A stretch of 55,947 nt of DNA from the NCBI GenBank assembly GCA_031082205.1, contig JAVHLJ010000015.1, positions 1 to 55,947 on the forward strand. Direction: 5' to 3'. This stretch comes from Elusimicrobiales bacterium. Its GTDB lineage: Bacteria > Elusimicrobiota > Elusimicrobia > Elusimicrobiales > UBA9959. Shown here one piece after another: positions 30,414 to 39,361 of this stretch. The stretch's first letter is position 1. Every line of letters begins with the position of its first letter. The position numbers and the translations under genes were made by a program. The notes under the pieces are model-generated. The model did no database searches and had not been told where the DNA came from. It saw only the letters and a list, made by a program, of their open reading frames with translations.

Positions 30414-32389
30414 CCAAAAAGAAACTTCTCGTCCCTCTGCTTCCCGCCCTGCTGCTGGCGGCGCTGTTCCCGGCCGCGCTGACGGCGGAGCAGCCGGAAG
30501 CGCTGCGCGCGCGGGCGGCGGCGCTGTTCGACGGCAGCGGCGCGGCGCCGGCCATAGAGATACCTCGGCCTCCGGAAAAAAATTCGGCGGCGGCCGAATT
30601 CCTCCTGGAGACGAAGCAGGTGCTCTCCGCCGGCGCCTGGGACGGCTCCACCCCCGAGATGCGCCACTTCCTCTTCCGCCATCCCGCGGGCTGGACGGCC
30701 CAGGCCCAGGGAGTGGGGCTGGAGGGCTTCCTGTGGACGAAGAAGGAACTCGAGGGCCGCTTCGGCGCGGGGACCTTCCTTCATCACGTCCCCGACTATT
30801 TCAGCTACCTCGACGCCCTGCTGGCCCCGGTGGCCTGGACGGGCGAGCTGCGCTCGGCGCTCAAAGAACTCGGCGGCTCGACTCTGTCCGCCGCCGAGAA
30901 GAACGCCCGCCTAAACGAGATGCTGGATTATTACGTCGCCGGCCTGCAGGACAACGTTCGCCGCTACGACGCCGCCCTCTGGTCGAAGAAGGCCCGGGTC
31001 TACCAGATGTTCCCCCGCGCCTACAACCTGGCCGGGCGGCGCGAGGCGGGAGCGAAGTCCGGGGCCGCGGCCGGCGGGACCCGTTTCTTCAGGGATTTCC
31101 GGCCCTCGGACTTCGAGGCGATAAAAAGGATGGGCTTCGACGCGGTCTGGCCGATGGGCATACTGCCGATAGGCGTGCGCGGACAGACCGGCACCGGCGG
31201 CGGCTCGCCTTATTCGATAAGCGACCACTCGACGATAAACCCCGACCTCGGCACCGAGGAGGATTTCCGCCGCTTCGTGCGGGACGCCCACGCCGCGGGG
31301 CTGCGGGTCATCGTGGACTTCGTGGTCAACCATACCTCGATGGACGCGAAGCTCCTGTTCGAGGACCCGGCCTATTTCATAGGGCACAGGCGGCCGTCCG
31401 GCGCCTGCCCCAACCAGCACTTCGAGCAGCAGCACCGCGGCGAGCGCTGGTGCGTACACCACGGCGGCTTCGAGTACGGCGGCGGCGTATCGGACTGGAT
31501 AGACACCGCCCAGGTCGATTATTCCAATATCCGCCTGCGCGCCAGGATGACGGAGATAGTAAAGGGCTGGGTGACGAAGTTCGACGTGGACGGCTTCCGC
31601 GTGGACATGGCGCACCTGGACCTCAACAACGTCTTCGGCCGCACCTGGGGCCGGACCATGCCGCGCGACGAGTTCTACCGCGGCCTTATAGCGGCGGTAA
31701 AGGCGGCCAAACCTTCGGCCGCCTTCATGGCGGAGGCCTACTCCTTCCAGGAGGACCTCTCGGCCTGCGGCTTCGACGTGATATACAGCAAGTTCGAGAC
31801 GGGCCGCGAAGAAGGGCAGACCGGCTGGTACCAGGCCATGGAGCACGGCAGCCCCCACGAGCTGGCCAGCTCGATGAACCGCCTGGCCTTCCTGGCCTGG
31901 CAGTCCGGCGGCGCCGGGGCCGTGGCCTTCACCGGCAACCACGACGAACCCGCCCCCGAGCGCGTCTACGGCGAGCGGCTGCCCGCCGCCCTGGCGCTGA
32001 CCTTCCTCTATCCCGGTTCGACGCTGATGTACAACGGCGCCGAGATAGGCTACGACGCCTCCGTGCCCGCCGAGCACAAGCCTCTGCCTTTCAGCGTGCC
32101 CTGCTCCATAGACTGGCAGGGCGGCAAGCCGGAAGTGCGGCGGACTTACTCGGAGGTGCTGGCGCTGGCCGCCTCGGTTCGGGCGGAACTCGGAGACTAC
32201 GCGATAGAGCCGCTCTGGGCGCCTCAGGGCCAGGCCTGGACGGGCTATGTCATGCGCTCGAAGACCTATCCCGGGCGGTCCAAAGCCGTGGCGGGGAACA
32301 TCTCCCGTTCATACACTTCGTTCTCCGCGCCCGGAGTCTCCGCCGGCGGCCTGCGGCCCGGCGAATACAGGATCTTCGACCTGCCCTGA
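30410..32389 (+). CDS. Exported GH13 alpha-amylase-family enzyme
   Basis: A 659-residue glycoside hydrolase with a signal peptide (MTKKKLLVPLLPALLLAALF ...TAEQ). About 180 residues of a helical N-terminal domain precede the (beta/alpha)8 catalytic domain. The four GH13 regions are visible: DFVVNHTS (I), GFRVDMAHLD with the nucleophile Asp (II), FMAEAYS with the acid Glu (III) and FTGNHDE (IV). A short C-terminal beta domain follows. It likely degrades alpha-glucans or rearranges maltodextrins outside the cytoplasm. The ATG overlaps the upstream stop. A bidirectional terminator follows. Confidence 0.88.
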   Translation: MTKKKLLVPLLPALLLAALFPAALTAEQPEALRARAAALFDGSGAAPAIEIPRPPEKNSAAAEFLLETKQVLSAGAWDGSTPEMRHFLFRHPAGWTAQAQGVGLEGFLWTKKELEGRFGAGTFLHHVPDYFSYLDALLAPVAWTGELRSALKELGGSTLSAAEKNARLNEMLDYYVAGLQDNVRRYDAALWSKKARVYQMFPRAYNLAGRREAGAKSGAAAGGTRFFRDFRPSDFEAIKRMGFDAVWPMGILPIGVRGQTGTGGGSPYSISDHSTINPDLGTEEDFRRFVRDAHAAGLRVIVDFVVNHTSMDAKLLFEDPAYFIGHRRPSGACPNQHFEQQHRGERWCVHHGGFEYGGGVSDWIDTAQVDYSNIRLRARMTEIVKGWVTKFDVDGFRVDMAHLDLNNVFGRTWGRTMPRDEFYRGLIAAVKAAKPSAAFMAEAYSFQEDLSACGFDVIYSKFETGREEGQTGWYQAMEHGSPHELASSMNRLAFLAWQSGGAGAVAFTGNHDEPAPERVYGERLPAALALTFLYPGSTLMYNGAEIGYDASVPAEHKPLPFSVPCSIDWQGGKPEVRRTYSEVLALAASVRAELGDYAIEPLWAPQGQAWTGYVMRSKTYPGRSKAVAGNISRSYTSFSAPGVSAGGLRPGEYRIFDLP

Positions 32390-32403
32390 ACTTTCTCCGA
32401 GGC

Positions 32404-32445
32404 AAAAAAAGAGAAGCCGCCCCGCAAGGGCGGCTTCTTTTTTTC
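32404..32445. terminator. Bidirectional rho-independent terminator
   Basis: A 10-bp stem (32413-32422 with 32428-32437, loop CGCAA) with an A run before and a T run after, placed between the convergent amylase and argS genes, so it ends both transcripts. Confidence 0.92.
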
Positions 32446-32465
32446 GGCGGCGCCGGGCGGGGGGG

Positions 32466-34076
32466 CTACATCCGCTCCGGGGCGGAGACGCCGAGCAGGC
32501 CCAGCGCGTCGGCTATGACCTTGCGCACGGCCCTGAGCAGGAAGATCCGGAAAGCCGCGACCTGCGGGGCCGCCGGGTCCAGGACCTTGTGCTTGTCGTA
32601 GAAGGAGTGGAACAGGGCGGCCAGTTCCACCAGGTAGGTGGTCAGGTGATGCGGCGAATAATCCCTCGCGCAGTCGGAGAGGACCTTTTCCAGCCACAGC
32701 AGCTTCATGGCCAGCGCCCGCTCCTCGGGGTTGAACTTCACGGCCGCGGGATCGAAGGCGGCGGCCGGATCGACGCCTTTCTCCGCCGCGTTGGCGAAGA
32801 TGGAGCTGATCCGGGCGTGCACGTACTGCACGTAGAAGACCGGGTTCTCGTTGGACTGCTTCTTGGCCAGGTCCACGTCGAAGGTCAGGTGGGTGTTGGG
32901 ACCGCGCGAGGCGAAGAAGAAGCGGCAGGCGTCGGCGCCGACCTCGTCCACCAGCTCCTTGAGCGAGATGAACTCGCCGGAGCGCTTGGACATCTTGACC
33001 GTCTCCTCGCCGCGCTTGAGAGCGACCTGCTGGTGTATGACGACCTTGAACCTGTCGCCGGCCCCGGCCAGCGCGCCGACGGCGGCCTCCATGCGCGGCA
33101 CGTAGCCGTGATGGTCGGCGCCCCAGACGTCGATAATGCGGGTGAAGCCGCGCGAGAGCTTGTCGAGGTGGTAGGCGATGTCGTTGAGGAAATAGGTGTT
33201 GGCGCCGCCGGATTTGACCAGCACGCGGTCCTTGTCGTCTGATTCCAGCTCCGAGGCGGCGCCGAACCAGACGGCGCCCTCCTTGTCGTAGGCCATGCCG
33301 CGCCGGCGCAGTTCGGCCAGCGCCTTCGCCGGCGCCGCGGCCGCGTGCAGCTCCGACTCGAGGAACCAGCGGTCGAACTCCACGCGGAAAGCGGCCATGT
33401 CGGCCCTGTGGAGCTTGAGCATCTCCGTTACGGCGTATTCCGAGAATCTACAGGCGGCCCAGGACGAGGCCTCCTTCGGCAGGCCGGCGGCCAGGGATTT
33501 TAGATAATCGCCGTGGTAGCCGTCCTCCGGGGGCTCCTTGCCCTCGAAGCGGGCCTTGAGCGAAAGGCCGAGCATCTCGACCTGGCGGCCCCTGTCGTTG
33601 ACGTAGAACTCCTCGGAAACTTCCGCTCCCAGGGCGCGGAAGACGCGGGCCAGGCTGTCGCCCAGCGTGGCGCCGCGGCCCGAGGCCAGGTGCAGCGGCC
33701 CCGTGGGATTGGCCGAGACGAATTCGAGGTTGATATGTTCGGCGGCGTATTCGGGCCGGTGGAAGCGGGCGGGATCGTCCAGGATCCCCTTCAGCTCCCC
33801 GAGGAGGCGCGCGTCGGAAAGACGCAGGTTCACGAACCCGGGAGCGGCGACCTCGGCCTGGAATTCGGCTGGGACGGCGGCTTTAAGCTCCTCGGCTATC
33901 TTCAGCGGGGCCTTGCGCAGGGACCTGGCGGCCGATACCGGCCAGGCGAGCGAAATATCGGCGTCCACGTGAGGGGGCGGCACGGAAGCGGAGAGCGCGT
34001 CCGCCTGTTCGCGGGGGATATGGAACGCGGAGGCCGCCGCCTCCCGGAGGGAGCTCTCGATGTCCCGGAGGCTCAT
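32466..34076 (-). CDS. argS: Arginyl-tRNA synthetase
   Basis: A 536-residue class I synthetase of normal length. The tRNA-binding N-terminal Add-1 domain is followed by the HIGH-type motif in SANPTGPLHLASGRGA (about 121-135; here HLAS), the KMSKS-type VKMSKRSGEF, and the DALR-type anticodon-binding C-terminus. It charges tRNA-Arg. It is the last gene of the run nadD-yqeK, LytR_C, pilT, CNB, rsfS, argS, and starts 1 nt after the rsfS stop. Confidence 0.96.
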   Translation of the reverse strand: MSLRDIESSLREAAASAFHIPREQADALSASVPPPHVDADISLAWPVSAARSLRKAPLKIAEELKAAVPAEFQAEVAAPGFVNLRLSDARLLGELKGILDDPARFHRPEYAAEHINLEFVSANPTGPLHLASGRGATLGDSLARVFRALGAEVSEEFYVNDRGRQVEMLGLSLKARFEGKEPPEDGYHGDYLKSLAAGLPKEASSWAACRFSEYAVTEMLKLHRADMAAFRVEFDRWFLESELHAAAAPAKALAELRRRGMAYDKEGAVWFGAASELESDDKDRVLVKSGGANTYFLNDIAYHLDKLSRGFTRIIDVWGADHHGYVPRMEAAVGALAGAGDRFKVVIHQQVALKRGEETVKMSKRSGEFISLKELVDEVGADACRFFFASRGPNTHLTFDVDLAKKQSNENPVFYVQYVHARISSIFANAAEKGVDPAAAFDPAAVKFNPEERALAMKLLWLEKVLSDCARDYSPHHLTTYLVELAALFHSFYDKHKVLDPAAPQVAAFRIFLLRAVRKVIADALGLLGVSAPERM

Positions 34077-34077
34077 G

Positions 34078-34518
34078 CTACTTTTTCCGGGGGGCGGCCT
34101 TTTTGGCCTGGGCTTTTTTCGCGGGCGCTTTTTTCGCCGCCGGTCTTCGGGCGGGCTTCGCCTCCCAGTCCACCTGGCCGCAGCCGTCGTAAAGTTTGTC
34201 CAGCGCGTAGAAAGCCCGGGCGGACGGCTCGAAGACGTGTACCACCAGGCCGCCGTAATCCATCACCTTCCAGGTGCGGCTCAGCAGGCCGTCGCGGTGC
34301 AGGGCGTGGACTCCCTCGGCGCGCTTGAGCCCGACCGAGACCTCGTCCTCCACCGCCCTCATCTGCGGCTGCGATTCGACCGTCGCTATCAGCGCGAAAT
34401 AGGCCGCGTCGGACTTGTCGGCTATGTCGTATATCCTTATGTCGGAGGCCTTCTTGGAGTCGGCCAGCCTGGCGGCGGCCGCCGCCAGTTTCCTGAATTT
34501 AAGCCTGTTGTCGTTCAT
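34078..34518 (-). CDS. rsfS: Ribosome silencing factor RsfS
   Basis: A 146-residue protein of the Iojap family. Core residues about 15-110 show ADSKKASDIRIYDIADKSDA, VESQPQMRAVEDEV, WKVMDYGGLVVHVFE and FYALDKLYDG. It binds uL14 and blocks subunit joining during starvation. The C-terminus is a Lys/Ala repeat (about 120-146, AKKAPAKKAQAKKAAP) that is not part of the family core and may touch rRNA. It overlaps the cNMP-binding gene by ATGA. Confidence 0.92.
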   Translation of the reverse strand: MNDNRLKFRKLAAAAARLADSKKASDIRIYDIADKSDAAYFALIATVESQPQMRAVEDEVSVGLKRAEGVHALHRDGLLSRTWKVMDYGGLVVHVFEPSARAFYALDKLYDGCGQVDWEAKPARRPAAKKAPAKKAQAKKAAPRKK

Positions 34519-35402
34519 ATGGTGTTCTTCTGCTCCTTGAGCTTGCGCATGAGCGCCGCCTCGGCCTGGTGCTCTATGTTCTCCACCGCGGAGGAGATTA
34601 TGGACGAGAGCGTCCCGAATATGGTGGACAGGGCGTTCTTCTCCGTATCCGTAAAATCCGCTGACCGCGCGAAGCGCATGTAACCCAGCGGCCCCTTGCG
34701 GCCCCGGAAGACAACGACGTAGGCGTTGGGCGCGGTCCAGCCGCTCTCCGCCGGCGGCGGCGCCGCCGCCTTCTCCGGGGATTCTTCGAAGGTCGAACGG
34801 GTGCCGGCCTCGTCGAATTCCTCGTTGAACTGGTTGTAAGCGAAGACGCTGATGTTCCAGCTGCCCTCGAAATGGGTGTACACCTCGTCGAGGACCTCCG
34901 CCAGGAACTCCTTCGGGGAGCGGTATTCGCGCAGGACCAGCTTGCTCATGTCGAAGAGCATGGTCAGTTCGCTGGAGGTGTGCTGCAGGCGGCGCAGCAC
35001 GGACTTCATTATCTCCGTGAAGATCGAAATGCCGTTCCCGGGATGCGTCCTTATGAAACTGAAGAATTCGGCGCGGCGCACCTCGTAGAGCACGGAATCG
35101 CTCTCGGCGCGGGCCTGGGCGAAGCGCGTCTGCCCCTCGAGCACGGCCATCTCCCCGAAGAACTCCCCTGCGCTCAGGATCGCCAGCGTTTTGAAGGCCT
35201 TGCCTTCGTCGTCGAGCTTTTTCTCGATGGCGACCGAGCCCGAGACGATGATGAACAGGGTGTCGCCCTCGCTGCGCTCCCTGAAGATGACCTCGTCCTT
35301 CTTGTAGAAGGACTGCTTGAAGGCCTCCGAGAACTGTGCCAGCATCTCGTCCGAGAAGTTGCGGAAGATGGGAACGGACCTCAGGTCTCCCGCGCCGCTC
35401 AT
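34515..35402 (-). CDS. Cyclic-nucleotide-binding domain protein with C-terminal GAF-like part
   Basis: A 295-residue protein. Residues about 10-125 form a CNB/CRP-type beta-roll (FRERSEGDTLFIIVSGSVAI and FFGEMAVLEGQTRFAQARAE, the last resembling the phosphate-binding cassette GEMA...R). The rest (about 150-280) has no HTH and resembles a GAF-like sensor domain. So it is not a CRP-type regulator; it probably senses a nucleotide. Its start is at MSGAGDL, overlapping the pilT stop (ATGA). Position in a pilT-containing run suggests a role in pilus retraction control. Confidence 0.75.
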   Translation of the reverse strand: MSGAGDLRSVPIFRNFSDEMLAQFSEAFKQSFYKKDEVIFRERSEGDTLFIIVSGSVAIEKKLDDEGKAFKTLAILSAGEFFGEMAVLEGQTRFAQARAESDSVLYEVRRAEFFSFIRTHPGNGISIFTEIMKSVLRRLQHTSSELTMLFDMSKLVLREYRSPKEFLAEVLDEVYTHFEGSWNISVFAYNQFNEEFDEAGTRSTFEESPEKAAAPPPAESGWTAPNAYVVVFRGRKGPLGYMRFARSADFTDTEKNALSTIFGTLSSIISSAVENIEHQAEAALMRKLKEQKNTI

Positions 35403-36493
35403 ATGGCGCCTCCCGCGGCCGCGCCGGCGCCCTGGGCGCACATCTTCTTGAACATCTCCCTGTCCCGGGACTTGGCCTCGGCCACGTCGTAGGCCACTAT
35501 GCCCTGCTGCACCAGCATCGCCAGCGAGCGGTCCATGGGGATCATGCCGAACTTGGCGCCGGTCTCTATGGCGCTGTAGATCATGTGCGTCTTTCCCTCG
35601 CGGATGAGGTTGGAGATGGCCGGCGTCATTATCATGACCTCGCGCGCGGCGGCGCGCCCGCGGCCGTCCTTGCGCGGCAGGAGTATCTGGGCGACCACTC
35701 CCTGAAGGCCCGCGGCCAGCTGAACGCGGACCTGCGTCTGCTGGTGCGGGGGGAAAACGTCGATGATGCGGTCCACCGTGGAGGGAGCGTCCTGGGTGTG
35801 CAGCGTGGCGAAGGTGAGGTGGCCGGTCTCGGCGGCCGTGATGGTCAGCTGTATAGTCTCCAGGTCGCGCATTTCGCCGACCAGGATGACGTTGGGGTCC
35901 TGGCGCAGGGCGCCGCGCAGCGCGTTGTTGAACGAGCGCGTATGCTGGCCGATCTCGCGCTGGCGTATGATGCAGCTCTTGGCCTCGTAGGTGAACTCTA
36001 TCGGGTCCTCGATGGTGAGCATGTGGCCCTTGCGCTTCTGGTTGATGAGCTCCAGCATCGCGGCCAGCGTGGTGGACTTGCCCGAACCCGTCGGGCCGGT
36101 GACGAGGACCAGGCCGCGCGGGATGTTGGCCAGCCCGATTATGGCCGGGCTCAGGCCGAGCTGTTCGGGTGTGGGGATCTTCGACGGGATGACGCGCATG
36201 ACGGCTTCCACGCCGTTGCGGGCCATCAGCACGTTGAGGCGGAAACGGGAAACTCCGGTGACGGCGAAAGAGCAGTCGAGCTCCCAGTGCTCCTCGAACT
36301 TGCCCCGCTGCTCGTCGTAGAGCGCGGAATAGACCAGCGTCTTGGTCTGCTCGGCCGTCAGGGGGGGCATCGCCTCCGAGACCGGCACCACCTGGCCGTT
36401 GAGGCGCATCATCGGCGGTTTGCCCACGCAGATGTGGATGTCGCTCGCCCCGGCCGAAACGGCCGTCTTGAGTATCGTCACCATGTCGGACAT
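35399..36493 (-). CDS. pilT: Twitching motility ATPase PilT
   Basis: A 364-residue retraction ATPase. GPTGSGKSTT is Walker A (about 133-142), GEMRDLETI the Walker B region, TLHTQDAPSTVDRIIDVFP the His box, and AISNLIREGKTHMI the PilT signature (AIRNLIRE type). It powers type IV pilus retraction at the inner membrane. GGGAGG precedes the start. The C-terminal tail is Gly/Ala-rich. No other pil genes are nearby. Confidence 0.95.
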   Translation of the reverse strand: MSDMVTILKTAVSAGASDIHICVGKPPMMRLNGQVVPVSEAMPPLTAEQTKTLVYSALYDEQRGKFEEHWELDCSFAVTGVSRFRLNVLMARNGVEAVMRVIPSKIPTPEQLGLSPAIIGLANIPRGLVLVTGPTGSGKSTTLAAMLELINQKRKGHMLTIEDPIEFTYEAKSCIIRQREIGQHTRSFNNALRGALRQDPNVILVGEMRDLETIQLTITAAETGHLTFATLHTQDAPSTVDRIIDVFPPHQQTQVRVQLAAGLQGVVAQILLPRKDGRGRAAAREVMIMTPAISNLIREGKTHMIYSAIETGAKFGMIPMDRSLAMLVQQGIVAYDVAEAKSRDREMFKKMCAQGAGAAAGGAI

Positions 36494-36524
36494 ATTGAAC
36501 CTCCCGCTCGTCCCGGGGCCTTCC

Positions 36525-37394
36525 TTATTTAAGCGTCGCGGGATCGAAGTCCAGCCCTATTATCACCCTGACGCCGGCTACCGGGTTCTTCTCGGGTTTC
36601 GAGTATATCTCAAGGCCGCCCAGGCCGAGCATCTCGCGCACCCGCCGCGCCCCCTCTATACCGCCCGAACAGTTTACAATTTTTGTCCGCGGCTGGACAG
36701 AAACATAATTGCCGAAATCTATGACGTCGAAGCCCCGGGAACGGAGGTGCCGGGTGACCTCGTCGGCGGCGCCGCGGCGGCCGGAGGCGTTGAGGACCTG
36801 GACGGTGACCGCGTTCCCGTGGCCTGGCTGCCGGAGATCGTCGTTCGCCCGGGCTCCGGCCTGGGATATCACCAGCCTCGAGGGGCCGAGCGAGAGAGCC
36901 TCGAAGGCCAGCGCGGCCGCGCAGTAAGGCCCGAAATTCGCGCGCACTCCCGTTTCGCGGAGCGCCCCGGCGAGGACCCGGGGAGAGGTCCTCCAGGCGG
37001 AGAGGTCCCGCAGCAGGGCTTCCAGCCGCGCCGGGGAAATGTCCGCGTAGAAACCGCTGAGCGGGGGTTCGCCTCCGGCCTCCGCGTAAAAAGCCTCTAT
37101 CGAGGCCGCCGCGGCGGAGGCGTCGGCCCGGCGGCTTCCGGCCGAACGGCGGGGCAGGTGGGAGATCTCCAGCGTGCGGGAGGAGGGGTCGTAGACGGCG
37201 ACGCCCGGGAATTCCCGGTCGGCCAGCGCGAAGGCGAAGGGGCGGCCGGAGGATACGGCCGAAGCGAAAGGAGAGCGGCTGTGAAGAACGGCGGCCCATC
37301 CGGCCGCGGCGAGGAATACCGCCAGCGCCGCGCGGGCGGGCCATTGCCGGGATGTCCGGTCCGGGGATCCTTTCAGGAATTGAGTTTCAGGCAT
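36525..37394 (-). CDS. LytR C-terminal-domain (LytR_C) protein
   Basis: A 289-residue protein. One N-terminal membrane helix (about 20-40, WPARAALAVFLAAAGWAAVL), an extracytoplasmic middle part, and a C-terminal LytR_C (VanJ/CpsA tail) domain: VTVQVLNASGRRGAADEVTR and VNCSGGIEGARRVREMLGL. The catalytic LCP domain is absent from the parts I can recognise, so it may only bind or regulate. It overlaps the nadD stop by 22 nt. LytR-type genes often neighbour nadD/rsfS. Confidence 0.75.
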   Translation of the reverse strand: MPETQFLKGSPDRTSRQWPARAALAVFLAAAGWAAVLHSRSPFASAVSSGRPFAFALADREFPGVAVYDPSSRTLEISHLPRRSAGSRRADASAAAASIEAFYAEAGGEPPLSGFYADISPARLEALLRDLSAWRTSPRVLAGALRETGVRANFGPYCAAALAFEALSLGPSRLVISQAGARANDDLRQPGHGNAVTVQVLNASGRRGAADEVTRHLRSRGFDVIDFGNYVSVQPRTKIVNCSGGIEGARRVREMLGLGGLEIYSKPEKNPVAGVRVIIGLDFDPATLK

Positions 37395-38512
37395 GTCTCG
37401 AGTCCGAGGGGGTGTATCCACCTGCCGGAACGGCGCAGCCATTCCGTCTTCATCCTGGCTCCGAGGGCCGCCGCGGCGTCCAGGTCGCGCAGGGCGAGCC
37501 TCCGCAGGCGCGCCGCGCCGGGAAAGGTCCTGTCCGGGGCCGCCAGGTCGGCCACGAAGATAGTCTTGTCCAGTTCGCTCATTGACGGATGGCCCAGCGT
37601 ATGCCTGGCGGCCGCCCGCAGCACGCGGGGGTCTTCCACGCCGAGCTCCGCGCGCGCCAGGTGGGCGGAGACCCAGGAATGCAGCAGTTGCGGGGCCCGG
37701 CGGACGGTCTCTTCCAGGGACGGTACGCCCAGGCCGGCCGAACGGCAGATTTTTTCCAGCCGCCGGGGGTCCAGTTCCTTGGCATAATCGTGTACAAGCG
37801 CCGCGACCGCGGCGGCGCGCGCGTCGGAGCCGCGTGACGCGGCGATGTCGCAGGCCAGCCTGGCGCAGGCCAGCGTGTGAGCCGCGCGCCCGGGACCCAG
37901 CCGCGAGAGGACCCTCTCCCTGAGACGGCCCAGGTAAAGACCCCGTTCCTTTATTATCCTGGCAGCCGCCGGCGGCACCTCGCGGGGAACGTCGCCGCGG
38001 TAAAGAGCGGCGCGCAGCCCGGTGGACGAAACTTCCGGGAAGACGCCTTTCAGGAAAACGGCGGGATATCCGCCGGCCGGGCCCGCGGGGAACCCTTTCC
38101 TCCTGCCTACGAGCAGGCGGGCCGAGGAAAGGATGCTGTCGGGGCGGCGCCAGCGTCCGAAACCGGGAAGGCAGTCGGAGCCCATCAGGAAATATATCTC
38201 CGCGGCCGGATACAGGCCCCGGAAGTGGAGAAGGGCCTGCCAGGTGTAGGTCGTCACGCCGCGGCGTTTTTCGAAAAGGCTTATCCCGGCCGGGACGCGG
38301 GCGTCGGCGGCGCAGGCCCGAAGCATGTCCGCCCGGTCGGAGAAACTTTCGGCCGGCTCCTCCTTGAGCGGGGAACGGAGGGCGGGCAGCAGCAGCGTCC
38401 TGTGCGGCCGCAGCTGGCGAGCGGCGGCGGCCAGGAGCATCATGTGTCCCGAGTGGGGAGGATCGAAAGTCCCGCCGTACACGACGACGGTCTTTTTCCG
38501 TGGGCGCTTCAC
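37373..38512 (-). CDS. nadD: NadD nicotinate-nucleotide adenylyltransferase fused to a YqeK HD hydrolase
   Basis: A 379-residue two-domain protein. Residues 1-190 are NadD: YGGTFDPPHSGH nucleotide-binding motif, FLMGSDCLPGFGRWRRPD and SSTGLRAALYRGD (ISSTxxR). Residues about 195-379 are an HD-fold hydrolase of the YqeK type with ALVHDYAKEL and HTLGHPSMSELDKTIFVADL (key H, D). NadD makes deamido-NAD; YqeK hydrolyses Ap4A-like dinucleotides. GTG at 38512 is chosen because an upstream open extension has no protein-like character, and it sits 7 nt from a TATTAT hexamer. Confidence 0.85.
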   Translation of the reverse strand: MKRPRKKTVVVYGGTFDPPHSGHMMLLAAAARQLRPHRTLLLPALRSPLKEEPAESFSDRADMLRACAADARVPAGISLFEKRRGVTTYTWQALLHFRGLYPAAEIYFLMGSDCLPGFGRWRRPDSILSSARLLVGRRKGFPAGPAGGYPAVFLKGVFPEVSSTGLRAALYRGDVPREVPPAAARIIKERGLYLGRLRERVLSRLGPGRAAHTLACARLACDIAASRGSDARAAAVAALVHDYAKELDPRRLEKICRSAGLGVPSLEETVRRAPQLLHSWVSAHLARAELGVEDPRVLRAAARHTLGHPSMSELDKTIFVADLAAPDRTFPGAARLRRLALRDLDAAAALGARMKTEWLRRSGRWIHPLGLETCLKLNS

Positions 38513-38551
38513 AAGTGCTATAATATAATTTACCGGGCCTCCGGTGAAAAT
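38513..38551. promoter_or_regulatory. Divergent -10 elements between nadD and the DUF2064-like gene
   Basis: The 39-nt gap contains overlapping TATAAT hexamers on the plus strand (38519-38524 and 38524-38529) for the rightward gene, and TATATT/TATTAT on the minus strand immediately before the GTG of nadD. With so little room, both genes use the same short AT tract. Confidence 0.5.
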
Positions 38552-39304
38552 ATGGCCGACAAAAGAGACAACGCGCTGATACTGCTGGTGGACGCTCCCG
38601 TGCCGGAGAAGACCGGGCAGGAGCTTAAGAAGGTTTTCGGCCCCGAACGGGCCGTGCACATAAACCTCGACCTGATGCACGAGTCCTACCGGTCGGCCAA
38701 ATCCTACGGCGAGGCGATACTCATCCTTTCCTACGAGAAAAGCCCCAAGCACCCGGACCTCACGTGGCTGGACCCCGAGGACCCCGGCTTTCTGGAGGCC
38801 AAGGGAAAAAGCTACGACGACCGGGTCCGGGCCGCCTTCGCGCTGGCCTTCTTCACCGGCGCCAAAAAGGCCGTGATGATCAACCATCTCTGCCCCGCCG
38901 TAAAGCAGGAGTGGATAGACCAGGCCCTGGCGAAGACGGACGACAGGACGGTCTCCCTCGGCGCGGTGCAGGACGGTTCCTTCCACCTCCTCGGCCTCAC
39001 GCAGGAGAATCTGCGCGTCCTTGAGGAGATCTCTTTCTCTTCCGGCAGGACGGCCGAGGACATCGCCGAAAGGGCTCGCCGCCTCAAGCTGACGGTCCAC
39101 TCCCTGCCCGACACCTACTCGGTAAGGGACGAAGAGACCCTTCGCAAGTGGATAGATTCCAAGGACAACTCCCCCTCCCTTTTCAAGGAGCCCCCGGCGA
39201 AGGCGCCGGAACCTCACTCCAGCGGGGAGAAGAAGCACGGGCGCGGGCGGCGCCATAACAACGGCGCGCCGGCCGAAGGCCAGGCGGAAAACAGCTCCCT
39301 CTGA
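38552..39304 (+). CDS. DUF2064/TIGR04282-like glycosyltransferase-fold protein
   Basis: A 250-residue protein. DGSFHLLGLTQENLRVLEEI and the later SLPDTYSVRDEETLRKW resemble the ending of DUF2064 transferases (usual DGGYYLIGL and DVDTxxDL). The N-terminal half has an ILLVDAPVPEKTGQEL segment in place of the canonical start. Function of this family is unknown; members often sit with radical SAM or sugar genes. The last 40 residues are a low-complexity Pro/Ser/Arg-rich tail. The start follows a good promoter. Confidence 0.65.
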   Translation: MADKRDNALILLVDAPVPEKTGQELKKVFGPERAVHINLDLMHESYRSAKSYGEAILILSYEKSPKHPDLTWLDPEDPGFLEAKGKSYDDRVRAAFALAFFTGAKKAVMINHLCPAVKQEWIDQALAKTDDRTVSLGAVQDGSFHLLGLTQENLRVLEEISFSSGRTAEDIAERARRLKLTVHSLPDTYSVRDEETLRKWIDSKDNSPSLFKEPPAKAPEPHSSGEKKHGRGRRHNNGAPAEGQAENSSL

Positions 39305-39361
39305 CGCCCGCCGCGCAGCCCGGGCGGCGACGTCTCCCGAACCGGTTCCCCCGGAGGAAAA

